Positions 46,888 to 56,225 of a stretch of 64,000 nt of DNA are shown here, piece after piece (the stretch's first letter is position 1; every line of letters begins with the position of its first letter). Origin of the DNA: Cellvibrio sp. pealriver (GTDB lineage: Bacteria > Pseudomonadota > Gammaproteobacteria > Pseudomonadales > Cellvibrionaceae); contig NZ_KQ236688.1 in assembly GCF_001183545.1 (NCBI RefSeq), forward strand, positions 463,149-527,148, in the 5' to 3' direction. A program made the position numbers and the translations under genes. Below the pieces are notes generated by a model. That model was not told where the DNA came from and ran no database searches. It saw only the letters and a program-made list of their open reading frames with translations.

Positions 46888-48582
46888 ATGACCTCTTATG
46901 CCTTGGGGTTGGATTACGGTTCTGATTCGGTCAGAGCACTTTTAGTAGATGCCCTTACCGGCAAAGAAGTCGCGAGCAACGTGGTGTATTACCCGCGTTG
47001 GAAAAAAGGGTTGTTTTGCGTGCCCGCTAAAGACCAATTCCGCCAGCACCCGCTGGATTATCTGGAAAGTCTTGAGCAGGTCGTGCAAGGGCTGTGGAAA
47101 TTGGCACCTGCGGGCGCAGCCCAGGCGGTTGTCGGTATCAGTTTTGATACCACCGGTTCCACTCCTGTCGCTGTTGATAGCGAAGGCGTTGCGCTTGCAC
47201 TGAAGCCGGAATTTGCCGAAAACCCGAATGCGATGTTCGTGCTCTGGAAAGACCACACCGCTATTAAAGAAGCGCAGGAAATTACTGCTGCGGCAAATGA
47301 ATCTGCAACCAATTATTTGAAATACGAAGGGGGAATTTATTCCTCTGAGTGGTTCTGGGCAAAAGCGCTACACGTATTGCGTGAAGATGCTACGGTCGCC
47401 AAGGCGGCCTATTTATGGGTAGAGCATTGCGATTGGATGTCGGCTGTTTTGACCGATACCACCCACCCAAGCAAATTGCGCATGGGGCGCTGCGCCACCG
47501 GCCATAAATTAATGTGGCACGAGAGCTGGGGCGGTTATCCACCGAATGATTTTTTTGTTGGGATCGATCCGTTACTGAATGGCTTGCGCGATCGCCTGCC
47601 AGCAGAAACCTTTACCTCCGATCAAGTGTGCGGTGGCCTCACGGCGAAATGGGCTGACAAGCTCGGTATTCCCCAAAACACACCTGTTGGTTTCAGCGCA
47701 TTTGATTGCCACATGGGTGCTGTTGCTGCACAAGTGAAACCGGGTGTGCTCACCAAAATTATGGGCACATCGACGTGCGACATTACTGTCGCCAGTTACG
47801 AAGCGGTTGGCAATAAATCGATCCGCGGTATTTGCGGCCAGGTAGATGGTTCAGTATTGCCGGGTTTTGTGGGTTTGGAAGCAGGGCAGTCTGCATTTGG
47901 CGATTTGTATGCGTGGTTTCGCAATCTGGTGAACTGGCCAGTGCAAAACCTGCTGGCGAATTCAGCGCTGCTTGATGACGCAACCAAACAAAAACTCGCT
48001 GAAGAAATTGAAAGCAATACGCTGGTTGCGTTGAGTAATGCCGCCAGTGCGTTACCCCTTGCCGATGCGAATATCACCGCGCTCGATTGGGTTAACGGAC
48101 GCCGTACGCCCGATGCAGACCAAACCGTTTCCATGGCGATTGCCGGATTAAAAATGGGCAGCGAAGCGCCGCATATTTTCCGTGCATTAGTTGAAGCAAC
48201 CGCGTTTGGTGCGCGCGCTATTATCGAACGCTTTAAAGACGAAGGCATTGCAGTCAATTCTGTTGTAGCGATTGGTGGTATTTCCAAAAAATCTGATTTC
48301 GTGATGCAAACCTGCGCCGATGTCTGGAATTGCCCCATCGAGGTATTGGAGAGCGAACAGAGTTGCGCATTGGGCGCGGCGATTTTCGCTGCGGTTTGCG
48401 GCGGTGTTTATCCTACCGTTGCCGATGCACAAAAAGTGATGGCATCGCGCACCTGCAAAACTTATACACCGAATGCACAAGCGGCTGTAATTTACGATGC
48501 GCGCTATCAGCAGTATCAAGCGTTAGGGAAGTTCGTCTCATCATCAACACTCTCCTCACCAGTAACAACAGGGGAGGCGTAA
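46888..48582 (+). CDS. araB: Ribulokinase
   Basis: Phosphorylates L-ribulose to L-ribulose-5-phosphate. 564 residues from the ATG at 46888 (MTSYALGLDYGSDSVRALL), which has AGGTGG five bases upstream; a GTG at 46879 overlaps this site. FGGY-kinase fold: VVGISFDTTGSTPVAVD, MGTSTCDITVASY and GLEAGQSAFGDLYAWF, LVEATAFGARAIIERF. First of the araB-araD-araA genes; its stop lies 4 bases before araD. Confidence 0.96.
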   Translation: MTSYALGLDYGSDSVRALLVDALTGKEVASNVVYYPRWKKGLFCVPAKDQFRQHPLDYLESLEQVVQGLWKLAPAGAAQAVVGISFDTTGSTPVAVDSEGVALALKPEFAENPNAMFVLWKDHTAIKEAQEITAAANESATNYLKYEGGIYSSEWFWAKALHVLREDATVAKAAYLWVEHCDWMSAVLTDTTHPSKLRMGRCATGHKLMWHESWGGYPPNDFFVGIDPLLNGLRDRLPAETFTSDQVCGGLTAKWADKLGIPQNTPVGFSAFDCHMGAVAAQVKPGVLTKIMGTSTCDITVASYEAVGNKSIRGICGQVDGSVLPGFVGLEAGQSAFGDLYAWFRNLVNWPVQNLLANSALLDDATKQKLAEEIESNTLVALSNAASALPLADANITALDWVNGRRTPDADQTVSMAIAGLKMGSEAPHIFRALVEATAFGARAIIERFKDEGIAVNSVVAIGGISKKSDFVMQTCADVWNCPIEVLESEQSCALGAAIFAAVCGGVYPTVADAQKVMASRTCKTYTPNAQAAVIYDARYQQYQALGKFVSSSTLSSPVTTGEA

Positions 48583-48586
48583 CGCA

Positions 48587-49279
48587 ATGAGTTATACCGA
48601 ATTAAAACGCGAAGTGTATGAAGCCAACATGGAATTACAGCGCCGCAATTTGGTGGTGTATACCTGGGGCAATGTTTCGCAGATTGATCGCGCTAAAGGC
48701 GTAATCGCCATCAAGCCCAGTGGTGTCGCGTATGAAGTGATGACACCGGACGATATTGTGATTGTGGATTTGGAAAATAATATCGTGGAAGGGCGCATGC
48801 GTCCTTCATCCGATACCAAAACCCACACCCATTTGTATCGTCATTTCGACTCCATCGGTGGTGTGACTCACACGCACTCCACTTATGCAACGGCGTGGGC
48901 GCAAACCCAGCAGGCGATTCCCTGCTACGGAACGACGCACGCTGATTATGCCTATGGCGAAATTCCTTGCACGGCGGTGATGACTGACGAGCAAATCGAG
49001 CGCGATTACGAAGAGGAAACCGGTGTGCAAATTACGGATTGTTTTAAAGATCGCAGCCCGAAAGAAGTGCCAATGGTGATTGTTGCCGGTCACGCGCCTT
49101 TTACCTGGGGTAAAAACGGTGCGGATGCGGTTTACCACGCAGTAATTTTGGAAGAAATTGCACGCATGGCTTATCTGACCAAAACCTTGCAGCCAAATAC
49201 GGCAGCGTTAAAGCAGGGCATTGTGGATAAGCACTATTTGCGCAAGCACGGTAAAAATGCTTATTACGGGCAGAAGTAA
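48587..49279 (+). CDS. araD: L-ribulose-5-phosphate 4-epimerase
   Basis: Converts L-ribulose-5-phosphate to D-xylulose-5-phosphate for the pentose phosphate pathway. 230 residues, class II aldolase fold with a zinc site: GGVTHTHSTYATAWA (His-x-His), PCYGTTHADY, and VAGHAPFTWGK for the third histidine. GGGGAGG before the ATG at 48587 overlaps the end of araB. Followed by a palindromic element rather than directly by araA. Confidence 0.96.
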   Translation: MSYTELKREVYEANMELQRRNLVVYTWGNVSQIDRAKGVIAIKPSGVAYEVMTPDDIVIVDLENNIVEGRMRPSSDTKTHTHLYRHFDSIGGVTHTHSTYATAWAQTQQAIPCYGTTHADYAYGEIPCTAVMTDEQIERDYEEETGVQITDCFKDRSPKEVPMVIVAGHAPFTWGKNGADAVYHAVILEEIARMAYLTKTLQPNTAALKQGIVDKHYLRKHGKNAYYGQK

Positions 49280-49299
49280 TTATTTTGATTGTGAAGATC

Positions 49300-49408
49300 G
49301 CAAGGATTGCTTGGTTCATTTTTCGACACGCCGTGAATACATCCGTGTAGGCTCGTTGTCGACATCCATGTCGCCAAACGGTCGCAAAATAAACCAAGCA
49401 ATCCTTGC
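49300..49408. repeat. 109-bp inverted-repeat element between araD and araA
   Basis: A perfect 17-bp terminal inverted repeat, GCAAGGATTGCTTGGTT (49300-49316) and its complement (49392-49408), extended inward with mismatches (CATTTTTCGAC with GTCGCAAAATA). The centre carries a second small palindrome around GCGACATCCATGTCG-like sequence (TCGACATCCATGTCGCC). No coding capacity. Confidence 0.8.
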
Positions 49409-49523
49409 TCAAAGAGAATGTGCATTGGATTTAGATATCCAAAAAAAAACGAAAGAATATAGGGCAGTAATGCCCAACAATTAAACAAAATTGAAAAGTG
49501 AAAAATTTTCTGAGGAAAACAAC

Positions 49524-51041
49524 ATGAAAATCTACGGCGATAAAGAAGTCTGGTTAGTTACCGGTTCACAACATTTATATGGCCCAGGCGTATTGAAACA
49601 AGTCGCCGAGAACAGCCAAAAAATTGCAGCGGGCTTAACTGAGTCAGCCAACATTTCTATCAAGATTGTTGCGCAAGAGACCGTTAAATCGCCAGCAGAA
49701 ATTCTTGCGGTTGCGCAAGCAGCCAACAGCAACCCGAATTGTGTGGGTTTGATTTTGTGGATGCACACTTTCTCCCCTGCAAAAATGTGGATTGCCGGTT
49801 TAACCGCATTAAACAAGCCTTACATGCACTTGCATACCCAGTTCAATGCTGAGCTGCCGTTTGCCGACATCAACATGCACTTTATGAACCTCAACCAATC
49901 TGCGCACGGCGACCGCGAATTTGGTCACGTGAGCACTCGCTTGCGTCAGGAGCGCAAAGTGGTGGTAGGTCATTGGGCAACAGAATCCGTGCAAAAACAA
50001 ATCGACAGCTGGTGCCGCGTGGCAATGGGCTGGCATGCAAGCCAAACATTAAAAGTAGCGCGTTTTGGCGACAACATGCGTCAAGTAGCGGTAACCGATG
50101 GCGACAAAGTTGCTGCACAAATTAAATTTGGTTACGAAGTTCACGCCTACGGTTTGGGCGATTTGCAAAAAGTAGTTGATGCTGTGACCGACGAACAAGT
50201 AGCGGCACAAATTGAAATCTACAAAAAAGAATACGATGTAAACCCGGCGATTTTTGATGATGAACATCAATTCCAAATGCTGAAAAACGAAGCGCGTTTG
50301 GAACTGGGTATGTTGAAGTTTTTAACCGAAGGCGGCTTCGGTGCATTCACCAACTGCTTTGAAAACCTGACCGGTTTGACCAACCTGCCTGGCCTTGCAA
50401 CCCAACGTTTGATGCAACAAGGTTTTGGTTATGGCGGTGAAGGCGATTGGAAAACGGCAGCCATGGTGCACATTTGTAAAGTGATGTCCAAAGGCCGTGC
50501 TGGTGGTTCATCCTTTATGGAAGATTACACCTATCACTTTGGCGGTGTTCATGCCGGTGGTGTCGATCAAGTGCTGGGTGCGCACATGCTGGAAGTGTGT
50601 CCATCCATCGCTGCGGCAAAACCAAAATTGGAAGTTCACTTGCACACCATCGGTTGCCGCAATGACATCGCGCGTTTGATTTTTACCGGTAAATCGGGCC
50701 CTGCGTTGTGTATTTCGCTGATTGATATTGGCACTCGCTTCCGTGTGATCATCAACGAAGTAGATACTGTTAATCCACCGCAAGAATTGCCGAATTTGCC
50801 TGTTGCAAAAGCGCTGTGGGAACCGCGCCCCAACTTGGAAATTTCTGCTGCTGCCTGGATTCAAGCCGGTGGCGCACACCACAGTGCTTACACTCAAGGC
50901 GTGACTGCTGATGAAATTGTGGATTACGCAGAAATGGCTGGTGTTGAAGCGGTTGTGATCGGTGAAGACACCACTGTGCGTGCATTCAAAACCGAATTGC
51001 GCCACAACGCCGCTTACTTTCATCTGAAAGACGGTGTGTAA
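49524..51041 (+). CDS. araA: L-arabinose isomerase
   Basis: Isomerises L-arabinose to L-ribulose. 505 residues from the ATG at 49524 ([20 protein letters not shown]) behind TGAGGA; a TTG at 49491 is 11 codons upstream with no ribosome-binding site. Metal and catalytic regions: [33 protein letters not shown], and [13 protein letters not shown]. Separated from araD by 244 bases containing the palindromic element, so araA may be processed or promoted separately. Confidence 0.97.
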   Translation: MKIYGDKEVWLVTGSQHLYGPGVLKQVAENSQKIAAGLTESANISIKIVAQETVKSPAEILAVAQAANSNPNCVGLILWMHTFSPAKMWIAGLTALNKPYMHLHTQFNAELPFADINMHFMNLNQSAHGDREFGHVSTRLRQERKVVVGHWATESVQKQIDSWCRVAMGWHASQTLKVARFGDNMRQVAVTDGDKVAAQIKFGYEVHAYGLGDLQKVVDAVTDEQVAAQIEIYKKEYDVNPAIFDDEHQFQMLKNEARLELGMLKFLTEGGFGAFTNCFENLTGLTNLPGLATQRLMQQGFGYGGEGDWKTAAMVHICKVMSKGRAGGSSFMEDYTYHFGGVHAGGVDQVLGAHMLEVCPSIAAAKPKLEVHLHTIGCRNDIARLIFTGKSGPALCISLIDIGTRFRVIINEVDTVNPPQELPNLPVAKALWEPRPNLEISAAAWIQAGGAHHSAYTQGVTADEIVDYAEMAGVEAVVIGEDTTVRAFKTELRHNAAYFHLKDGV

Positions 51042-51087
51042 GTCATTTAAAGATTGTGTACGCCATTTGAAAGATGGTGTGTAAGCG
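51021..51087 (+). repeat. Three degenerate tandem copies of the araA 3' end
   Basis: CATCTGAAAGACGGTGTG (51021, within araA), CATTTAAAGATTGTGTACGC (51044) and CATTTGAAAGATGGTGTG (51064), period about 20-24. The second and third copies lie after the stop codon. Confidence 0.6.
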
Positions 51088-51131
51088 TTTGAAATCCGCA
51101 GCAGTGCGGCTCTAAAAAAGAGTGTGTCGCC

Positions 51132-51143
51132 GATAGCGGTAAA
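51132..51143. promoter_or_regulatory. LacI-operator-like site upstream of the tannase/esterase gene
   Basis: GATAGCGGTAAA, exact match to the core at 26690 and 46767, 73 bases before the start codon. Confidence 0.35.
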
Positions 51144-51216
51144 GCTGTCGGTGATTTCACTCGCGATTTTCTTAATTACAACAATAACGATTGCCATTTT
51201 TGAGCGAGGAAATTCT

Positions 51217-52803
51217 GTGCGAACGATGAAAAATGTACTGGGATTGTTGGTTAGCGTTGCGCTCTTGTCCTCTTGCTCATCCAGCACGCAAACCGCTGCT
51301 GTAGAAAATGGTAATAGCTGTAGTCAGTTGACTGGCGACCAATCACACGATAATTCTGTGGTCATCAAAAGTGCGAGCATGGTGCCAGAAGGGCCGGTAC
51401 CTGCAGTGCCTTATCAGCGCCCTTATGCGGGAACCCTTGCGAGTTATTGCCGTGTGGATGGCGTAATTGATGAGCGCATTGGCGAAGGCGGTAAGCCTTA
51501 TGCGATTGGCTTTGCGATTGCCATGCCAGAAAAATGGAATGGCCGTTTTATGATGCAAGGTGGTGGCGGCTTGAATGGTTCTGTCGCAACCCCTTTAGGC
51601 AGCAACGCAGCCGGTGATATGACGGCACTGCAGCGCGGTTTTGCGGTAGTCACTACCGACACAGGACACCAAGGCACGCATGGATTTGATGCGAGTTTTT
51701 TTAGCGATCAGGAAGCAACACTGAATTTTTTGTATCAAGCAATTGGCAAAGTAGCGATCGCATCCAAACATATTGTTGCGCAGTATTACGCAAAACCGAT
51801 CGAACATTCTTATTACATGGGGTGTTCAACCGGTGGCCGTGAAGCCATGATTATGTCGCAGCGTTACCCGCGTTTGTTTGATGGCATAGTGGCCGGTGCT
51901 CCTGCCATGCGCACCAGCTTTTCCAATCTCGCTGATAAGTGGGTGATGACTTCACTTGCCAAGGTTGCACCTAAAGATGCGCAGGGTCATCCGGATGTAT
52001 CGCAAGCGTTAACCGCGCAAGATAAAACGATTGTGATGCAAGGTTTATTAAAACAGTGCGATGCAATAGACGGTGTTGCGGACAACATGATTTCCAATGT
52101 TGTCGGCTGCACGTTTGATCCTATGTCAGTGGCGTGCAGTGCAAATAAAACGCAAGCGTGCATCAGCCCCGAAAAAGCCAAAGCGATAAAAGCCGGGTTT
52201 GCCGGGCCAAAAAATTCACTCGGTGTGCAGGTGTATCCCGGTTTTTGGTTTGATACCGGCATCACCGAAACCCAGGGTATTCCCGGATTATTGAACCCGG
52301 GCTTTCATCCGATTGTGGGAAAAATTACCAGCACCGACATGAACGTCGATCAAGAAGCGATGGCTGCTTCTACACCGGCCGCGTTTGTGGGTGATTCAGC
52401 TTATTGGACACTGCTCAATACCTTTTCCAACAACGGCGGCAAATTACTGTTTTATCACGGTGTTAGCGACCCATGGTTTTCTGCACAGGAAACTGCGCGT
52501 TACTACGATCAATTAGTTGCAGATAACGGCGGCAAAGAAAAAGTTTCCCAATGGAGCCGTCTGTTTTTGGTTCCCGGTATGGGGCATTGCGGTGGCGGCG
52601 CAGCGGCGCTTGATCATTTGGATATGATTGACCCCATTGTTGAGTGGGTTGAGCAAAACAAGGCTCCTGCGCAAATACAGGTTACCGGGCAAGTATTCCC
52701 TGACCGCAGCCGTCCATTGTGCCCTTATCCCAGTTATGCCCATTACACAGGCACAGGCGATTCTGAAAAAGCAGAAAACTTTGTGTGTCGATATCCTGAG
52801 TGA
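51217..52803 (+). CDS. Tannase/feruloyl-esterase family lipoprotein
   Basis: 528 residues from the GTG at 51217, six bases after GCGAGGA; the ATG at 51226 is too far from that site. Lipoprotein signal with lipobox LLSSC at about residues 16-20. Alpha/beta-hydrolase of the tannase family: NGRFMMQGGGGLNG (oxyanion region), nucleophile in GCSTGGREAM, RYPRLFDGIVAGAPA, and the C-terminal Asp/His pair around HGVSDPWFSAQ and VPGMGHCGGG. It should release ferulate or related aromatic acids ester-linked to arabinose side chains, at the outer membrane. This fits the arabinan/arabinoxylan context. Ferulate versus gallate specificity cannot be told. Confidence 0.88.
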   Translation: MRTMKNVLGLLVSVALLSSCSSSTQTAAVENGNSCSQLTGDQSHDNSVVIKSASMVPEGPVPAVPYQRPYAGTLASYCRVDGVIDERIGEGGKPYAIGFAIAMPEKWNGRFMMQGGGGLNGSVATPLGSNAAGDMTALQRGFAVVTTDTGHQGTHGFDASFFSDQEATLNFLYQAIGKVAIASKHIVAQYYAKPIEHSYYMGCSTGGREAMIMSQRYPRLFDGIVAGAPAMRTSFSNLADKWVMTSLAKVAPKDAQGHPDVSQALTAQDKTIVMQGLLKQCDAIDGVADNMISNVVGCTFDPMSVACSANKTQACISPEKAKAIKAGFAGPKNSLGVQVYPGFWFDTGITETQGIPGLLNPGFHPIVGKITSTDMNVDQEAMAASTPAAFVGDSAYWTLLNTFSNNGGKLLFYHGVSDPWFSAQETARYYDQLVADNGGKEKVSQWSRLFLVPGMGHCGGGAAALDHLDMIDPIVEWVEQNKAPAQIQVTGQVFPDRSRPLCPYPSYAHYTGTGDSEKAENFVCRYPE

Positions 52804-52923
52804 TAATTGAGCCAGACTTATGATTTATTCAAGCTAATAATTTACCAAGACGATGATTGCATTCGAACTTACTGTCGGTTTGTGCTCTAATTTCTGCCTC
52901 GCCAGTAAACAAGAGAACACACG

Positions 52924-53523
52924 ATGTACGACCATTACGATGCACTGATTTTTGATATGGACGGCACGCTGGTTGATAGCGGCCAACTTCATGAGTTTGC
53001 ATGGAGTGAAACACTGAACAAATACGGTATTCCAATCGACCGCCCGTTTATGCGTTCGCTTGCCGGAGTGCCCACCAAAGGGACGATTGAAATCCTGTTG
53101 GAAAAATTCAGCATTGAGGTGAGCGCCAGCCTCGATGAAATGAATGATTTTAAAGAGCAGGTTGTGCACGACAATATGCACAAATACGTAAAACCGACTG
53201 CCTTGTTGGAAGTGGCGCAGCGTTATCACGGTGTGAAGCCCATGGCAGTAGGAACCGGCGCTTACACGCAAGAAGCGCAAACCATTTTGAAAATCTGTGG
53301 GCTGGATAAATATGTCAGCGCCGTTGTTGGTGCAGACCAGGTGAAAAATCCAAAACCCGCACCGGATACGTTTTTGCTTTGTGCAGAATTATTAGGCATA
53401 GATCCAACCAAATGCGTGGTGTTTGAAGATTCAAAACTGGGTTTACAAGCTGCAGCAAGCGCGGGTATGGCTGGCATTGATGTGCTGCTGGTGCACGCTA
53501 TAGAAAATGATTATTTTTTATAA
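52924..53523 (+). CDS. HAD-family phosphatase, YqaB/beta-phosphoglucomutase-like
   Basis: 199 residues. HAD motif I DALIFDMDGTLVDSG, helical cap with LAGVPTKGTIEIL, motif II MAVGTGAYT, motif III/IV KNPKPAPDTFL and VVFEDSKLGLQAAASAGM. Cytoplasmic; dephosphorylates or isomerises small sugar phosphates, perhaps detoxifying surplus phosphosugars made during arabinose catabolism (inference). Lies between the esterase and the sugar transporter genes; a strong terminator follows at 53575. Confidence 0.9.
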   Translation: MYDHYDALIFDMDGTLVDSGQLHEFAWSETLNKYGIPIDRPFMRSLAGVPTKGTIEILLEKFSIEVSASLDEMNDFKEQVVHDNMHKYVKPTALLEVAQRYHGVKPMAVGTGAYTQEAQTILKICGLDKYVSAVVGADQVKNPKPAPDTFLLCAELLGIDPTKCVVFEDSKLGLQAAASAGMAGIDVLLVHAIENDYFL

Positions 53524-53574
53524 GCGGAGTAGCAGGTAATAGAAAGTTCCTGCACTGGATGATCGATAAAGGAA

Positions 53575-53609
53575 GCGGCACTTACGGAGAACGTAATGCC
53601 GCTTTTTTT
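53575..53609 (+). terminator. Terminator after the HAD phosphatase gene
   Basis: GCGGCA-c-TTACG (53575-53586) pairs with CGTAA-t-GCCGC (53592-53602), loop of five, followed by eight T. Confidence 0.9.
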
Positions 53610-53706
53610 AACCGTAAGATAAATAGAAATATCAGGCATAAATAGAAATAGAAGCAGAAATAAAAATAGCAGTACCAATAATAGAAACACGAGGTCAACC
53701 AAAACA

Positions 53707-55104
53707 ATGAAAACACAACCATCACCATCAGCTAATACAAATGCACAAACATCGACGATGACAGAAAAGTTATCGGTTGCAGAAAAAATTGGATTTGGCG
53801 CTGGCGATATGGCGCTAAACGTCGTGATCTCATCAATGATGCTGATCATCACCTTTTATTACACTGATATTTTCGGCCTAAGCCCAATTGACATGGGCAT
53901 TCTGTTTTTCACCGTCAAAGTAGTGGGTGCAATTTCTGATCTGGTCATGGGGCAGATCACTGACCGTTACACCTTTTTACAAGGGCGCTATCGCCCCTGG
54001 TTGTTATGGCTGGCAATTCCCTACGCGGTCAGTGTGTTTTTTGTATTCACCACGCCAGACTGGGGATACGACGCTAAATTAATTTGGGCTTACTCCACCT
54101 ACATCATGATGACGCTGATCACCTCCGGCGTTGGTATTCCTTATATCTCCCTGCCCAGCGCACTCACCAGTGATCCCAAAGAAAAACTGTCTGCAAATGG
54201 CTACCGTTTATTCCTCGCCAAAATTGGTGCCTTTATGGTGGCGATTGTGGTTCCTGTTGTAGCGGGCATGTGGGAAGACAAGGCATTGGGCTATCAGATT
54301 GCCATGGCGATTATGTCGGGCGTTGGTGCGGTAATGTTTTTATTTTGTTATTTCAAAACAACCGAACGCGTCACCCACGTTGTTGAGCATCAACCCTTGT
54401 GGATGCAATTTCTACAACTACTGAAAAATGACCAGTGGTTAATTCTGGTCGCTGTGTGTATCACAGGCACGATTGGATATGTGATTCGCGGTTCCGTTGC
54501 GATTTATTACGCTAAATATTATTTAGGCGGCGATGATGCCTTGGTGTCAGCATTTTTATCGACGGGCGTTGCAGCTGCCATTCTTGCCATGGTGGCATCC
54601 ACCTGGATTACCAAGGTCTACTGCAAAATCAATTTATTCCGCTACACACAATTAGTCGTGGCGGCATTAAGTGTGGCGATTTATTTGTTTGTTGGCCGCG
54701 ATGATGTGGTTCTTGCGTTTGTGTTGTATTTCCTGTTGTCGTTTGTAGTTGATCTTCATGCGCCCGTATTTTGGTCCATCATTTCCGAGACAATCGATTA
54801 CGGCCAGGTGAAAAACGGTAAGCGCGTATCCGGTTTTGCGTACGGTGGAATTTCTGTAGGGCAAAAAGCCGGTATGGGCATTGCGGGTTTAATGGTTGGT
54901 TGGCTGTTGACTTATTTCCAGTATGTTCCCAACCAAGAGCAATCGGATTTTTCATTGATGGGAATTGCATTAATGCTGTCGATTATTCCCGGATTTTTTC
55001 ATGCCTTGATGGGCCTATTAATGTTTTGGTATCGCATTAACGATGGTTATTACGCTGGTCTCAAAAATGAAATGCGCGCAAAAGGTTACATTGCAGAGCA
55101 TTAA
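53707..55104 (+). CDS. GPH-family sugar:cation symporter (arabinoside uptake)
   Basis: 465-residue inner-membrane transporter with about 12 helices, glycoside-pentoside-hexuronide family. Signature near the first helices: EKIGFGAGDMALNVV, VKVVGAISDLVMGQITDRY and RYRPWLLWLAIP; later FWSIISETIDYGQVKNGKR. Adds Na+ or H+ driven import of arabinose or short arabino-oligosaccharides. The cytoplasmic GH43 encoded next would hydrolyse imported oligosaccharides, supporting the latter. The N-terminal 20 residues are polar; the ATG at 53758 is an alternative start. The stop codon lies in the first unit of a tandem repeat. Confidence 0.9.
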   Translation: MKTQPSPSANTNAQTSTMTEKLSVAEKIGFGAGDMALNVVISSMMLIITFYYTDIFGLSPIDMGILFFTVKVVGAISDLVMGQITDRYTFLQGRYRPWLLWLAIPYAVSVFFVFTTPDWGYDAKLIWAYSTYIMMTLITSGVGIPYISLPSALTSDPKEKLSANGYRLFLAKIGAFMVAIVVPVVAGMWEDKALGYQIAMAIMSGVGAVMFLFCYFKTTERVTHVVEHQPLWMQFLQLLKNDQWLILVAVCITGTIGYVIRGSVAIYYAKYYLGGDDALVSAFLSTGVAAAILAMVASTWITKVYCKINLFRYTQLVVAALSVAIYLFVGRDDVVLAFVLYFLLSFVVDLHAPVFWSIISETIDYGQVKNGKRVSGFAYGGISVGQKAGMGIAGLMVGWLLTYFQYVPNQEQSDFSLMGIALMLSIIPGFFHALMGLLMFWYRINDGYYAGLKNEMRAKGYIAEH

Positions 55105-55172
55105 GAATTAGATAGAAAGTTTTATTAAGAATTAAATAGAAAATTTTATTAAGAATTAAATAGAAAGTTTGG
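55101..55172 (+). repeat. Three 24-bp direct tandem repeats between symporter and GH43
   Basis: Units start at 55101, 55125 and 55149 with TTAAGAATTA(G/A)ATAGAAA; unit 1 contains the symporter stop codon and unit 3 ends in GG of the ribosome-binding site GGAG (55171-55174). Units differ at 1-3 bases. Confidence 0.9.
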
Positions 55173-55181
55173 AGAAAAATT

Positions 55182-56150
55182 GTGAGCGAATTATTAAAGC
55201 CGTTAATTCCACAGCGCGCAGATCCATTCGTGTATAAACACACCGATGGTTATTATTACTTCACTGCGTCTGTACCCAAGTATGACCGCATTGAATTGCG
55301 CCGTGCAAAAACCATCGCGGAATTGGCCACTGCACCAACCGTCGATGCATGGCATAAACCGGATACTGGCCCCTACAGTGAACTGGTTTGGGCACCGGAA
55401 ATCCATTTCAACAAAGATCCCTCAACCGGCGAATATGCGTGGTACGTGTATTTTGCAGCAGCGCCCAGCCGTGAAATTAAATTCGATTTATTCCAGCACC
55501 GCATGTATGCAATCCGCAATAAAAATGCGAATCCCTTGGAAGGCGAATGGGAATTTTTAGGGCAGGTTGATTCTGGTATTGATACATTCTGTCTGGATGC
55601 GACCACATTCACCCATAATGATGTGCTCTATTACGTGTGGGCACAAAAAGATGTGGACATTCGCGGCAACTCCAATATCTATATCGCGCCAATGAAAACG
55701 CCGTGGGAATTGGCGAGTGCCCCCGTCATGCTCACCAAGCCGGAATTTGAATGGGAAATTCGGGGCTTCTGGGTAAATGAAGGGCCGTCTATTGTGAAGC
55801 GCAATGGCAAAATCTTTTTGAGCTACTCCGCAAGCGCCACCGATGAAAACTACGCAATGGGTTTACTGTGGGTAGATGAAAATGCGGATTTATTGAATCC
55901 ACAAAACTGGACTAAATCCAAAGAGCCGGTGTTATGTTCCGACATTCCCAATAAAATTTTTGGCCCCGGCCACAACAGTTTCACTTACGCCGAAGATGGC
56001 GATACCGTGATGCTGGTTTACCATGCGCGCACCTACACTGAAATTGAAGGCGACCCCTTATGGAACCCCGACCGTCATACGTTTGTTAAACCACTGCGCT
56101 GGAATGACCAAGGTATGCCGGTATTTGGTAAGCCTTCAATGATTGATTAA
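55182..56150 (+). CDS. Cytoplasmic GH43 alpha-L-arabinofuranosidase type
   Basis: 322 residues, no signal peptide. GTG start at 55182 seven bases after GGAG. GH43 catalytic residues are visible: Asp in PQRADPFVYKHTDGYYYF, Asp in SGIDTFCLDATTF, and Glu in FWVNEGPSIVKRNGKIFLSY; GPGHNSFTYAEDGD supplies the metal-coordinating His. It resembles intracellular arabinofuranosidases that act on short arabinan or arabinoxylan oligosaccharides. Pairing with the symporter, 77 bases upstream, suggests uptake then hydrolysis. Confidence 0.9.
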   Translation: MSELLKPLIPQRADPFVYKHTDGYYYFTASVPKYDRIELRRAKTIAELATAPTVDAWHKPDTGPYSELVWAPEIHFNKDPSTGEYAWYVYFAAAPSREIKFDLFQHRMYAIRNKNANPLEGEWEFLGQVDSGIDTFCLDATTFTHNDVLYYVWAQKDVDIRGNSNIYIAPMKTPWELASAPVMLTKPEFEWEIRGFWVNEGPSIVKRNGKIFLSYSASATDENYAMGLLWVDENADLLNPQNWTKSKEPVLCSDIPNKIFGPGHNSFTYAEDGDTVMLVYHARTYTEIEGDPLWNPDRHTFVKPLRWNDQGMPVFGKPSMID

Positions 56151-56194
56151 TGGTTATCCGTCAAAAATTAACCAACACACATATCGGTCAACAT

Positions 56195-56225
56195 AAAAAC
56201 CCGCTGTGAAAATGGCGGGTTTTTA
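56195..56225 (+). terminator. Terminator after the cytoplasmic GH43 gene
   Basis: AAAACCCGC (to 56204) and GCGGGTTTTT (from 56215) with a 10-base loop. Confidence 0.85.

Noticed and set aside
55101..55172. CRISPR-like array
   Set aside because: Units are contiguous without spacers and no cas genes are present.
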